A DNA stretch of 64,000 nucleotides from Pelobates cultripes (GCA_933207985.1 OW240912.1:361400406-361464405), one strand, 5' to 3'. Positions 36,684-51,600 are shown, counted from the stretch's first letter. The notes: generated by a model not told the origin, from the letters alone. Program-made: numbers and translations.

Positions 36684-39600
36684 AGTGTGCATGTGTATTT
36701 GTCAGTATGTGTGTGTGTGTCATTGTGTGTGTCTGTGTTACAATCCCCACCCAGTGCCATGCCTGGTGATACTCCATTTAGTCCTAGTTTCAACTCTAAA
36801 TTATTGTAAGCAACTTGTAAAATTCTGTTTGAGTAGGGCAGTTTGTTTGATAAATTAATGGATGGACTACTCAAAGAAATGTCGGAAGGGGAAAACATTT
36901 TGTTGCAAAAAAAAAAAAAGGGTTGTAACAGAAGTTTTTTTTTAGCAATATGCACCATGAGAGATACATTTGTTTTCTTAGGAACAAGCAAAGCTTTCAT
37001 TCTGACAAATACAAGAACAGATCTGGTACATCCCAAAATGACAAGTCAAAGAAATTCTGATGCCAAATGGCCAAATGGCCAGTAGGAAGAAAGTTGGAAT
37101 ACATGGAAGAAATTCTTATCAGATAAGTGAGTCATGCAAACAGTCTGGGCTATTATATAGAATTTCTGATCTCTTCAGTCTGATCAGCACAGCTAAATCA
37201 CATTCTGGCAAAGTGTTATAGAGAAAGTGCCTCCAAAAGGAGGAGAATTAGGTTTGTATTCAACAATATTTTGGTGATGAAAAATCTGTTGCCCCACCGC
37301 TCCCCATTATTAGACTATAAAAAATAAATGCGTTCATGTACAGCAGAAATTTAGCAAATACAACATTTCTACAGGGGGCAACTTTTTGACAAAAATTTGG
37401 CGGTTTTTGATTGGGGTATATCTGAAAACAGCTTGCAAAAGCTACAGATCTCTTGTCTGAAGCCTTTGCAAGCCCTCTCCTCATTCCCCAACCCAGACTT
37501 TCTGTAGCTGTCCAATCACAGACTTTCTAAAGCGGCTGAATTAGAAGTCTTTGCAAGGCAGGTGCTCTTTAGTTTAGCTCCTCTGTAAGCAGGAAGTAAC
37601 AGCCAGGACGGTTTAACAAGGTTATTTTGTAAAATTGACAATTTCTATTAAAACCTGTACTTTTTGCAACTTGGAAAAAACATGGTCAAACCATTAAAAC
37701 AGAAAGCACTTCAGCAAGCGAGAGTGCTTAAGATGTGTGGAGTGTCTCTTTATGGGATGCTTACCTCCATTTTCCTTTCTTATAATAATTACAGAGGATT
37801 TAACTGTGCTTTTCAGAGGAAAATACATTTTCAGCTCAATCGCTTCCTCTTCTGCCTGTAACCAAGCCCCCTACCCCCACCCCCAATGTTTTACAAAAAT
37901 AAGGTTTCTGGCACAAGCTCTGGTAAAACAAGAGATTCATGTGTACCCATTCCTCAAATATTGGCTGGTAAAGGCTTCCTCAGCTTTCTAACTAATGGAT
38001 CATGTTGGGTTAAAATTAAGATAATCTGGCACCGACTCTCTCCATTAAAGTAATTTTTATTTTTTTTAAGTTTAATACTTGATACCGAATTTCAAACAGT
38101 CTTACTAGGACCAGAGAATACCAGACAACCAAATCATAAACATCCAACTTGTTCGTTCCCTATGCAAATGCCAAAGTGCAACCACTTCAGAAGGATATTC
38201 TGAACTTCTCCGAAATCCCTGTATGTGAAATTTGTATTTTCAAGAAACTCCTTTGGTCAACAAGGCCCATTTTCTTCATTCTGATCCTTTAGAATCCTCG
38301 GTGATTGAGTTAAACCATTGATCCTTCAGAGGCAGGATAGTGGTGATCTACCTCAATATTTGGAGGAGACATATCAGCTGGTGTAACCAGTTCAGTTTAT
38401 CTCCTCTGGAATTATCTGTTCAACTTCAAGTTTCTACAGACAGGTTTTTCAAAAGGCTTTTTAGGTTCTTCTTTCAAGGTTCAGGTCTAAAGTTGAATCT
38501 GCTAATTCACCTAGTAAAGACTATCTCTAGGTTCAGGTTTCCCAAAAAAGAGATGGTTCCTCTTTGGGACTTTAATCTTATCCAATTAGCATTATGTGAA
38601 AAACAACCCTTTAAGCCTCTTCAATCAAAATCCCTGAAACATCTTGCATGGAAAACCATTTTTTGCAATAACCTCAGCAAAGAGGTTGGGAGAAATGCTG
38701 TATCTTTCTTGTAAGCTCCCTACACCATAATTAACTTACTGTAGTCCTACACTTTCTTCCTTCTTTTTTTCCCAAAAAATATTCTGAGAAGAACTTGGAT
38801 CAAGAAATCTCTTTTTATCTTACAATATATATTATTGAAGCTATTGGTGTCTTGTGTTTCTTGCATACTCTGGGATGCTCTGTTCTAGTGGCATATTATA
38901 TACAGCCAGTAAGGTGGGATTTGTAGGTATATGTCCAACAGTTGTAATGGTACAACTACCCATCAGTTCTGCCGCTTCTGCTATAATAAGTTAAAAAAAA
39001 ATGCATTCTCTTTGCTTACAGCAATTATTCCAACAATTTGTTTATTCTGTGTATAGTCTTGGGTTGAGCCACAGTTTTTGTTGCTCAGTACATGAGGGGT
39101 TATGTCAACATACACTGTACCGTCTGTAACAAACTATATAACAGTGTTATGCATAGCACTTTTCCAAAAGGGTATGAAATGGAAAAAGAGTGATAAGAGG
39201 AGAGAGGTAATGGGAAGAACAAAATGCTAAAAGACATGGTAGTGGGCTGAAAGCAATAGAACACAGAGTGGGAAGGAATGTGAATGGCCTATAAGAAGCC
39301 GTAGGCCTGAGAGTATGTGATGGGTACACACTAAATGTAATCCAGACACATAGACTGTCTCTTTAATATTGGCCCTTTTCATTTAGCTTTTTACTTGTAC
39401 TAAAAATGCCTTACAGCTACAAGACAAAATTAAATCTGACATCATAGTATAAACATTACGGTGCACTAATGTGCCATACAAACTATTAACCCCTTTCTTT
39501 CAAACTTGTGTATACAATGGCTAGATATTATTCCCAATAAACAGCACATTTTTTTTTAATAAAAAGATCACAGAAGTTAAAGGGTTATCAATCACTATGT

Positions 39601-42600
39601 GATATGGCTGATGTCCTTACCTTGGACCTGTGCAGCAAGCCAGAGTCAGGTAGGTGACAAAGAAAACAACGCTGTAAAAACACAAACATAACATGATTAA
39701 ATCTATTTAAAAATCTTCTATAGATAAAAACTAGAAGGTGCACATGTAATATATTGTCATGGAAGTTTATGCCAGCTTTTTATATTATTAACAGAAAATA
39801 CTGGTGATATAACAAGGATACAATTATAAATAATCATCAGAATAATAGTTTACGAGACATACGTACTAAGAAGCCCAGTACCATCCAGGATTTGCTTGGA
39901 CATAATCTTTAACCGGCTCACTGTAAGAAGAAGCAAAAGCAACAATTACAATCAGTATTCATAATGGATATGAGATAATAGATTGCATAAGCAATATACT
40001 GTCCACAACTAACATTACGTTACTTAGAAAGGTGTAATATGTCATTGTGAAAGAAGAAAAATGTGGATTGAGACAGGTGATACGATTCATAATATATTTG
40101 ATCAAAAGCACAAACATAGTTAACTATAAGGAAATGATTCTAAAAATAACAGTAAAGTTCCTCCTAAACACTAGCTGTATTAGATAATTTTATAAAGTGT
40201 TATATTACAACCGTATTAAATGCAGCATTAGTCTTTCTATCCATATATCTGCCATGGTACTGGGATAAAAGTAAGTTTAGTTTTGCCTAAAGGGGCTCAG
40301 AAGAATTTTTAATTATACTGAGGTTACGTATTCTGATCATAAAATTACATGCTGGCAGCCCACATATTTTACGTATTTTATACTTTGAATTATTGAAACT
40401 CGTTTTACAAACATTCTGTATAGGGTTTGAGTTCCAAACCTGAGTGTAACAGTACCAGGATTGGTAAATAAATAACGAGCAGTGATGGCAAGATTAGTAC
40501 TACAGATATTTACGAATGATTTCCTCAGGCTCAGCCAGCATTTAGGTTGAGCATTTAAAGGCACTGAATTTATTTTTAGTGGGGGTATGGGAGGCACGGC
40601 CACTATTAGAACCTGGGTGGTGTATTCCCCTAGCAAAACACATTGAGCATTATGGACAATATACACTGACCAGCCACAACAATAAAACCACTATCGTGCA
40701 GGTCCACCTCGTGCTGCCAAAACGGCTCTGATGCTTCGAGCCATGGACTCCACAAGACCTCTGAATGTGTACTGTGGTATCTGGCACCAAGATATTAGCA
40801 ACAGATCCTTTAAGTCCTGCAATTTGTGATGTGGGGCCTCCATGGATTGGAATAGTGTTCTAGCACATCCCACAGATGCTCAATTGGATTAAGATCTTAG
40901 GAATTTGGAAGCCTAGGCAACACCTTGAACTCTTTGTCATGTTCTTCAAACCATTCCTGAACAATGGTTGCAACCTTCTTCCATTGTTCCACGATCCAGT
41001 TCTGAAGCTAACGTCCCCATTGAAGGCAATTTCGGCAGTGAACAGGGGTCATGATGGGCACTCTGTCACACGTCTTTTATGTTTTTAAGCAATTTGCACT
41101 CTTTGGTGTGATCAGATCATATGGGCTAGCCTTTGCTCCCCTCATGCATCAATGAGCCATAGACGCCCATGCCCCTGATGCTCACTCAGATCTTTTTGCT
41201 TGCCCATTTTTTCCTGCTTTCAACACTTCATGTGCCCCGTTCCACCTTCTTGACTAATATAATCAGAGTTGGCGATCTCAGCCAATTCAATACTTTCCTA
41301 TGGGACAGCATTCAATTGGCTGAGATTGTCAATTCTGATGAGCTTAGCCAAGAAAGCAGGATGGGGGGCCCGAGCAAACCAATCATCATCCCCTCATATA
41401 GATGCATTGAATCGCGTTGTGCAGCACTGACCCAGGAAACACCTCTAGTGGCCGTCTGAGTGACTGCAACTGGAGGTGTCACTAGCAAGCAATATAAACA
41501 CTGGAAAAGGCAGTGTTTACATTAAAATGCCTGCAGGGACGACTATACTCACCAGAAAAACTTAATTAAGCCGTAGTTGTTCTGGTGACTACAGTGTCCC
41601 TTTAAAATTGAAGAACTGGTTGTGCACTTGCTGCCTAATATACCCCACATGTTGAAGGTGCCATTGTTATAATATAATCATATAAATTTGTTATTCACTT
41701 AACCTGTCAGTGTTAATGGTCCAGACTAATTGGTACATTAATTTATTGTAGCAAAAACTAGGCTTGGTGGATATTTGTAAACTGCAATTTTCAGGTTGCT
41801 AAATTAGTATTAGTATTAGTATTAGTATTATTGTCTTAGGAGATGGGAAGCCCTCTGACACTGTACTAATTGGAGGTTTGAAGCACAAAATTGGGCCTAA
41901 TGATTGGCTCATTCATCCACTACAGTAATGGGTAAACCTGGTACTGAAAAAAGCTATAATGTAGAGAATTTTGATAAAAAATAAAATCTACAGACGACGC
42001 AAGGTTAGTTATCTGCGAAAGAGAGCACATTTTGTCAACCTGTGCTGAAAGAGAAGCATCGTAGACACACATAAGCAACAATTGCTGCAATTTTCTTTAT
42101 GAGGAGCACAGAATCCAACTGGAAATACACAGCGTCCAGCATCAGTATACGTTACATGCTACACCAGACATTTTTGGTTATTGGCTTTAAATGTGTCAGA
42201 AGCCCCTAGTGGCTGTCTGTCTGATTGTAGGGTGGGCATTGCAAATTGTAAACACTGCCTTTTCTCAGACGCAGCAGCTATGTCCCTACAATTATATAAT
42301 TAAACTGTCCCTATAACAACCATCGAACAATACAAATTGACATGAAGTATGGAAAATAAACAAGCAAAAATGTAATAAAATAATGTTTTATTATTATTTT
42401 AATAATAACAAACCCACCTGAAGGTAAACAGAGCCACAACCGCAAGAGTGACTAAGAGCTGGATCATGAGTATGGAATAAACCTGAAACAGAAAATGTGT
42501 AGCCATTGTAGAGCATCAGATATTATCCTGCAAATCACACAACAATAGCTTTCTGTGTTTCACATGCACAGCTTTGTTTATTCATTTTCTTCATGTTGTA

Positions 42601-45600
42601 GCTGTTTGTACCCACTCTCATTTTTTGACTCAGATTCCATATAACATAGATCTGCTAGATTCGACGATGCTGCACATTTTATATTAGACTTTCATCCCAT
42701 TTATTTTAAATCTTACTTCACATACCTTTCTGATAAATCCTCTGCGCACCTCCTTATCATCCCAGCTCAGAGCTGTCAGCATCTCTGTGTCTCCACAATA
42801 AGCTCCACTGTTGAACCCAGGACTGGTGCCTAAAACAGAGTAACTATCAGCTTCATTTGCCTACAAATACAGCTGACTATTGAGCCAAGTGTAGGAAGCA
42901 AACATCATATGACTGAAAAAACAACTTGATATATAATGGCAAGGACAATCTAAATAATTCCCTGCTTAATTGTTAAATGCCGCTTTGTCATTTTTAAGGT
43001 GCAATCAAGATGGGAAAATAAATTGACTAATTAGAGCGCAGTGTCATTACAGAGCTGTTTAAATCAATGCTCCCAAAAATTTTAAATATATATTTTATAT
43101 TAAAGGATCACTATACTAAACAAACTAATTTTCCTGACACTATATAACCCTTAGGTCCCCACCCACCCTCAGGGACCCCCTCCCTTGGCGCTGAAGGGGT
43201 TAAAACCCCTTCAGTTACTTTAATCCAGCGCTGGGCTCCCTTGGTGCTGGTGACCTCTCCTCCTGCGCCGACGTCAGCTCCCGAGTCGAGCGGAATGTGC
43301 ATGCGCAGCAAGAGCCGCACACGCATTCAAACAATCCATAGGAAAGCATTTCTCAAGGCTTTCCTATGGACGTTCTGCACACTGGATGAGAATTTCGTAT
43401 CCAGCATCGCAGATGCGCCTCTAGCGGCTGTCAAGAAGACAGCCACTAGAGGCTGGATTAACCCTGCAATGTAAACATAGCAGTTTCTATGAAACTGCTA
43501 TGTTTACATTTGAAGTGTTAAAACCTGGGGGACCTGGCACCCAGACCACTTCATCGACCTCTTCATTTATTAGTAAATAAAAATTTATCATTTATTTGGT
43601 TTCATTTTTGAAATATACTTTTTGTGTCCAATTTTCAGTATTTATCCCCCTCAAGCAAAACATTTCAAAGTTACTATATGTCTGTGAAGGAGATATTATA
43701 AACTAATGGCTGGTCATAGGAGTATCTGGTAAACAATATAATTGTACAGTCTGCTCTGGCTGTACGTTGGCAAATTTCACAAACTAATAGAAATGTATTA
43801 TTTAGCAAGCATACTCTAACTCTGGGGATTGAGAAATGTAGATATTTAAATGAATGTGCTACTTCTTCCAGTAGATCTCACTTTACATCAGGTTCACTGC
43901 ACTCTCACACAATCCTAATAAGGCTGTAGATCCAGTTGGCAGTTCTACTGGGGCCACTTCCTGCATACTCACCCACCATTGCCTGAATCGACATACTAAC
44001 TGCCATTGATCTCCGGCATGCTTTCCACTTTCAGCTAAGAGCAGTTAGAGAGTGACTGTTAATTCCATTGAGTAGGTTGGGTGTATTGAAGGGGCACTAT
44101 AGTCAGCAGAACAACTACATCTTAATGCTTTTTTAATGTAAAGACTGCCTTTTCAATGTTTACAGTGCTGCATAGGGACACCTCCAGTGGCAGTAACTCA
44201 GATGGCCACTAGAGGTGCTTCCTGGGTCAGCGTCCCCATGCTCTGCATAAAGACACAGAACTTTCCCCATAGAGATGCAGTGATTCAAAGCATCTCTATG
44301 AGTAGATGCAGAATAGGCAGGGTGGCGTTTGGCTCTGCCCCTGCCACACCTCTTTGGCTGAGAAATTATCAGAATTGACATCTGAGCCAATCCAATGCTT
44401 TCCTAAGGAAAAACACTGGATTGGCTGAGATTATTCATTCTGATGAGATCAGGCTAGGAGGTGGATTGGAGGTGGGGGCCAAATACCAACCTACCCAGGG
44501 GGCTAAACTTTGTTTTTAACACTATAGGGTCAGGAATACACATTTGTATTCCTGACCCTATAGTTTTCCTTTAAGGGAAATAGTAGCAATTCATCCTACA
44601 AATTAAAAATTCTCTGCACTGCCACTCCATTCAATCTCTTAAGGTATAGGATCAGAGTTTTGCACTGAAGACGAACAGTAACTATATGCTGTCTGAGTGT
44701 AATTGGAGTTGCAGTCCCCAGCATGTCCACTGTCAATGTTTGGTTTAGGAGACACAGCACTGATAAGAGTTAGACGCGTGGGAAATAAAATAAACCTGGG
44801 GGTGGGTGGCATCAATTTACTAGGAAAATGTCACTTTCTTAATGAGATAGCATACATACAGACAAAACAAGTTTCACAGAAATATATGCGGGAAAGGGTA
44901 TTATCTGCTCTACACAGGTAACGGAGTGACCATTCTCCACTGCAAAAAAACAAAAAAAAAAAAAAATCCCAAAACATAACTATGTAATGGCATTGATATG
45001 TCCAACTGCTACTTAAGAAAAATGGAAAATTATAAAAAAAATGAAAATAAATGCAAAAATAAAAATCACAACATGCAGAGCTATTCATCCAGCCCTAACT
45101 GCACAAAGTGCAAAGTCAGTGAACAAGGCTGCATAAAAAGTCAGTTCATTTGTGTCCATAAAAAGTTGGGATGAAATCCATACAAATGAGCAAATCACAG
45201 ACCCATAGTGTATACCGTAAAAAAACTATATTTACACGTGCACAAGTGTCAAAACATACAATGTGAAGCAGATTGGATCGCTCATCAGTAGACTAAGCTC
45301 CTACCTCCCCTCTTGAAAGATTGAGTCTGATTGGGCCATTTGATAGCTGTGAAGTAGAGATGACCCCTCAAGTGCCAGTTCCCGAAAAAGCCACTGAATC
45401 GTGATACGCGTGATACGTTCATTCCACCAGACAGAATTACTGCATTCCAGCTGTGCTTGGTCCTAGGAGGAGCTCCATCCTATTCACGACGCCTTACTTT
45501 TTATTTGTTTCCTGAGTGCTCTAGTTTTCATTAGATACATAAATAAAAGTTGGGACTACTTATCCTCGTGTGTAGAAGCCAGGTTGGCAAACGTGTCCAT

Positions 45601-48600
45601 TGACGGAGCTTAAAGCAAGATTCTTTTTCAGTTACCAATCAATTTTACCCACAATCCATCAGTAAAATCAATCCCGCAGAATGGTAAACAGCCATCATAG
45701 GCAGAGGAGAATACAATGGCTGCAACCAGATATTGAGATCCGGCACACGGAATTAAAGATAAATATAAATAAATGCAAGTGGCCAAGAGGGAATAAATTC
45801 ATTAAAGTGTCTCTGTCACATCAAACTTACCTTTCCCCTGTTGCATCCTCTTGCTCTTTCAGAATCTGTTCTTCATCGCTGATCTATTGCTAGTCCCTAC
45901 TTTGTCTTATGTATTTTTCCTACGCTTGGCAATCTTAGCAATGGGTGAAACTTAAAGGAACACTGTGGCCCCTTTAACTACTAAATATGTTCCACCTTCT
46001 CTTCTTGTTTAAGTCTCTTCCTATCTGTATGAAGGCTTGGAAGTGTGGCTTTATGCCCATGGCTGTCTTTAAAGCAGGGCAAACGGGGCAGCTGCCCCGG
46101 GCCCACTTACTCCTGGGGCGCCCAAAGCAGCTACCCCGTGGGCCCCGCTGTCCGCCCAAAAATTTTTTTTATTTGCCCCCTGGGCCCGCCGGTGCTGCGG
46201 CTGCACCGGGAGCCCACACACTAAGAGGGCCCGGTCGAGCGCTGTGGCCCTTTAACAGCGCGACCGGGCCCCCTTGTTTTACTGCAGCAGGCTGGGAGGA
46301 AGTGAATGCCGTGAGTCACTTCCTCCCAGATAGAATGAAGCTGCACAGGATGGAGGAGGAGGCCGTCAGGAGGGAGCCGGAGTGCAGGAGCCTCACACTC
46401 CCAACGACCTCAGCCTGCCACTGGACCCCAGGGAACCCATAAGGTAGGCTGGAGGGTGGTTTTATAAATGTAAACTTTGCATGTTTGTGTGTCAGTATTT
46501 GTGTGAGTCAGTAGGTCTGTGTGTGTCTTAGTATGTGTGTGAGGGTTCCTGTGTGTGTATGTCACCATTTCTGTGTGTGTCTTAGTATGTGTGTGAGTAT
46601 GTCTGTCAGTGTGTCTGTGTGTGTGTGTCAGGGTGTCTGTGTGTGTCTTAGTATGTCTGTGTGTGTGTCAGTATATCTGTGTGTGTGAGTATGTGTGTCT
46701 TAGTATGTCTGTGTGTCAGTATGTCTTTCAGGGCGTATGTGTGTGTGTGTCAGTATGTCTGTCTGTGCATGTCAGTTTGTCTGTGCATGTCAGTATGTCT
46801 GACTGTGCGTGTCAGTATGTCTGTCTGTGCGTGTGAGTTTGTCTGTCAGTGTGTAAAAATGTAAACGTTGCATGTGTGTGTGTCAGTATTTGTGTGTGTC
46901 TTAGTACATCTGTGTGTGTCTTAGTATGTGTGTGTGAGTATGTCTGTCAGGGTGTCTGTGTGTGTGCGTCTGTGTGTGCATCAGTATGTCTGTCAGTATG
47001 TATATCTGTGTATCTGTATTTAGTATATCTATGTTTCTCTATGTGGTATTTGTGTATATGCATGTGTGTCAGGTTTTGTATCTGCGTGTCTGTATGTGTG
47101 TCAGTGTGTGTATCTGTATGCTATCATTGTATGTATTTGTGTATCTGTATGTTGTCAGTGTGTGTACCTGCATGTGTATATCTGTGTGTGCATCTGTATA
47201 TAGTCAATGTTTTTATCTGTGTATCTGCATTTGTGTCAGTATATGCATCAGTTTGTCTGAGTATCCATATGTGTCAGTGTTTGTATATATGTCTCTGTAT
47301 GTCAACAAGCCTTTTTATCGAAGACTTTACACAACAGTGAGCTGATCTCTTATTCTCTTATTCTTATTACATGTGAATGCCCATGCCGTATGTATGCACA
47401 ATTTCATAGAGAATGAAGTGGTAGAAGTTAACACGGTGAGGGAGTTTAAAGGACCACTATAGGCACCCAGACCACTTCAGCTTAATGAAGTGGTCTGGGT
47501 GCCTGGTCCAGCTAGGGTTAACCCTTTTTTTAAATAACCCTTTTTTTAAATAAACATAGCAGTTTCAGAGAAACTGCTATGTTTATAAATAGGTTAATCC
47601 AGCCTCTAAAGCCTCTAGTGGCTGTCTCATTGACAGCTGCTAGAGGCGTTTGCGTGCTTCTCACTGTGAAAATCACAGCGAGAAGACGCCAGCGTCCATA
47701 GGAAAGCATTATGAATGCTTTCCTATGAGACTGGCTGAATGCGCGCGCAGCTCCTGCCACGCATGCGCATTCAGCCGAAGAGGAGGAGAGGAGGCGGAGA
47801 GGAGGAGGAGAGCTCCCCGCCCAGCCCTGGAGAAAGGTAAGATTTTAACCCCTTCCTCTCCCCAGAGCCCGGCGGGAGGGGGACCCTGAGGGTGGGGGCA
47901 CCCTCAGGGCACTATAGTGCCAGGAAAACGAGTATGTTTTCCTGGCACTATAGTGGTCCTTTAAGCATGCGTGGGATAGGCATAAGGCTATCCTAGCTAT
48001 TAAGATAAGGCCAGGGACTAATGAAAGCATTTAGAAAATTGGGAAGACTAGATGGGCCGAATGGTTCTTATCTGCCGTCACATTCTATGTTTCTATGTAA
48101 TCCTTAAATGCAATGATTCCCTTTGAGTATAATTTGAGTACCACATCAAAATGTTGATGCACAAGGAGGTGGGGTGTAATGCCATAAGGACACTTAAAAA
48201 ATAGTTTGTAAAAAGGTAAACACTTGTTTTAAAAAAAAAAAATTACAGTAAATGAATAGGTGGTTATAATGTTATTAACAGGTAACATGTTAAAATACAT
48301 AGATAGATAGGTAGATAGGTAGATAGACAGATATAGATATAAAATATATATTAAATAGAATACACTAGATGTTAGTAAAGTGTTCCGTTAAGGCAAACTT
48401 CATCCTTTGTTAACTTCACCCTTTTGTCACAATTGTCAGGCAATAGTCCCTACTTTGTCTTATGTATTAAAGAGAAATTGATTAGAAACAAAGAAAAGAA
48501 GAACAGATTATGAAAGATGAAGAGAAGAGAAAACAATAGGAGAAAGGTACGTTTGAGGTGTTTTATTTTCCCCAAAATAATCATAAATAAAGTTCTGCAG

Positions 48601-51600
48601 CGTGCTGCAATGTACCTCCATCCCCTTAGCATGCCCCTTCTTTTCACAAAGCAACTTCCTTAGTAGAAGTAGTCCGAGTTGGTATTCAGCTTAGCCAATG
48701 AAAAATCAGTGTGAGCAGCTGACGCTTTGCCCCATAGCCAATCACTGTCCTCTTACAATTTGCCCACCTATCCCCTTAACACAGCTTTGGTATAATATGT
48801 AGATAAGAAGAGGACAATAATTGGCTGTTGGGTGTCAACTCGCTCACACTGATTTTTGGTTGAGCAACAATGTTTAGTTTACCTACCAATCAGGAAGGCA
48901 TATTTTCTTTTTCTTTTTTTTAGGTGTGAAGACTGCATTTTCAATGAAACTTTATTATGCTGCAGAAAGCTGCAAAATTATTATTTTTTAAAACTAGATT
49001 TGAATTTGAGAGAAAAACGCACATAAATATAAGGTCAAAGCCTACCATATAGACTTTTGCAGGGCGAAAAATATTTGGTTCATTTGAAAAAAAGTTTGTT
49101 TCAGCCGATTTGAATTTTGTCCATGTGGTGTTTCGGTTTAGATAAATTTCATCCATGTGAGAGTTTCAGGAAAACCGATAAGAATGAAACAAAAAAAAAA
49201 AAAACGCACAAATTGGTCAATCAGTCTACTATAATATAGAAATGTTTTGTATATATTTTAAAGTACAATGTTAGGCACATTTTCACACTATTTGGTTCAC
49301 AGATCCTGTAAGACTTAAAAGAGGGAAAAAAAATTTACACATATATTTGTTAAATTTAAAATATATGGATATGGATTTATTTTTACTGTTCCTGCTTTTT
49401 TCTTCTAATGGTCTCTTCTCATTTATCTGTTAAAATCAAAATTTAGTTTCAGTCCTCTAGCCATCAGTCATCTTTTTTTTTTAGTGCCACGCAGTGGCGG
49501 CTCTAGACTTTGTGAGGCCTTAGGCGAAACTCAAACATGAGGCCCCCACTAACACCTAAAGTTAAAAATAGGGGTTGCATTGTGTGTATAAGGTGCTATA
49601 GTTGTATTGAAGGACAAGCTTGCAGTGCTGGATACAGAGAGCTAGTCTCTGTATTCATCGTTCAGAGGTTTGCAGTGTCGCGGCTCCCTGTGCCGCTGCA
49701 TTGTGATCTCTCTGACTGTAGTTATGGCATAATATGCAAACTAACTTAATTTACAATAAACAAATTTAATTAGCAATTATGTCAATCGTTTATACATAAC
49801 TGAGGGGTATGATTACATAGCCTTGCAGTCGTATATACATAAGTGGCGGTGTATGTATATATGACTGTATCTGACATTGTCTACTTATGTGTGACAGGGT
49901 TTGGGGTGAGTGTTGCACAGTTGGAGTACAGGATTGTAAGGGTTTATGTAATAGGGTGAGTGTGGCAGGGTGAAGGGGGTGAGTGGGACAGACTGATAGT
50001 GGATGAGTGACAGGGTCGGTGGGTGAGTGTGACAGTGCAAGAGAAGGTGAGTCTGACAGGGTTGATTGGGGGGTAAATGCAATAGGTTAGGTGTGGCAAA
50101 GCAAGGAGTTTGGTATGGTTGCAGTGGGTGAGAGTGACAGGATTAGGAAGGGTTATGTAAGTTTGGCCGGGTTTAGGGGGCGACTGTGTGTGGGGTCTGA
50201 AAGTGTTTGGGAATGGTGATAGTCAGGGCCGGACTGGGAAAAAAATTAGGCCCGGGCATTTTTCAATTAGAGCGGCCCACCAAGAAGGGGGTGGGGCCAG
50301 AGAGGGTGTGTTTTGTCATCACTAATGACAAGCACGCCCCCTCTCAAAGTGAGCATGTTGGTTCAATGCGCAGAGCCCCGCTGAAGAGCTCTAGCATTAG
50401 AAAAAGGCCCTGTATTTGTTCTGCGCAGCGCAAGCAAATGTAATAACATGCTAGCGCTGTGTTTGCTTCTAAATTGTCTCTGGTGTCTCCACANNNNNNN
50501 NNNNNNNNNNNNNNNNNNNNNNNNNNNNNNNNNNNNNNNNNNNNNNNNNNNNNNNNNNNNNNNNNNNNNNNNNNNNNNNNNNNNNNNNNNNNNNNNNNNN
50601 NNNNNNNNNNNNNNNNNNNNNNNNNNNNNNNNNNNNNNNNNNNNNNNNNNNNNNNNNNNNNNNNNNNNNNNNNNNNNNNNNNNNNNNNNNNNNNNNNNNN
50701 NNNNNNNNNNNNNNNNNNNNNNNNNNNNNNNNNNNNNNNNNNNNNNNNNNNNNNNNNNNNNNNNNNNNNNNNNNNNNNNNNNNNNNNNNNNNNNNNNNNN
50801 NNNNNNNNNNNNNNNNNNNNNNNNNNNNNNNNNNNNNNNNNNNGTATGTGTGTATATATATATATATATGTAATTTGTATTAAATATTTTTATTTATATA
50901 TAGGGATATATACGTATATATTTATGTATATAGATATATATATATTATTTCATTCTACGTGTATTTTGATATATATATATATTAATATCACAATACAGTT
51001 AGAACGAAATAACACACATCTATATATTTTTTATTTATTTTTTATTATTTTTTAATTTTATTTTTTAACATATTTACATTTTTTTTTATATTATATATAA
51101 ATAAATATATATATATATATATAACAATAATTATATATATTTAATCAGTATCAGTCTACGTGTAATTTGATATTAATATATATAATTATATATATATTAA
51201 TAGTAAAATACACCTAGACAGTGTATGTGTGTGTATATATGAATATGTGTATACATATACTTAGATGATATATATATATAGATGATATATATATAATATA
51301 TATATCATCTAAGTATATAATTGTTTTTTTTACATTGACTTTAATTTTAATTTATTTCATTTCCAACCAGCAGGGGGACTAACTTTCATTACAGGCAGTC
51401 CCCCTGCTGGCAATGCAGCAGCCAGCTAACTCGGGCATGTGATTGTGACCTCACTCTCACATGGCCGGGGGGGCCGGAGGAGGCAGGATCTGCCGCGGGG
51501 GACTCCCTGGGACCGGGTAAGTAAGAAAAAACGGTTTTAAGGGGTTAAACCTTTGCCCCTCTTGTTGTGGTAGTTTTTCTTTTTTTAAATATAGTCTCCT

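Larger units (their letters stand above)
33292..39620. other. FAIM2 introns 8, 7 and 6 (with exons 7 and 8 inside)
   Basis: Mostly AT-rich unique-looking intron. Recognisable items are a (GT)n tract near 36650, a weak TTAA-MITE end at 33750 (taaaggggcactatt), and the DIRS recombinase remnant at 38150-38715. No other gene was seen on either strand. Confidence 0.5.

Noticed and set aside
44831..45088. Phe-rich minus-strand frame
   Set aside because: It comes from a run of A/AAAT on the plus strand; a composition artefact.
45987..46442. 151-codon frame rich in Gly/Pro/Ala
   Set aside because: It lies over a GC-rich hAT-like fragment and resembles no protein.
46609..47345. Cys/Val/Ser-rich frames of up to 163 codons
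   Set aside because: Several phases are open because the DNA is a degenerate tgtgtgtcagtatgtc repeat; this is low complexity only.
50448..51055. Frames of 141 and 198 codons
   Set aside because: They run through 350 N and TA repeats, so the translation is mostly undefined.
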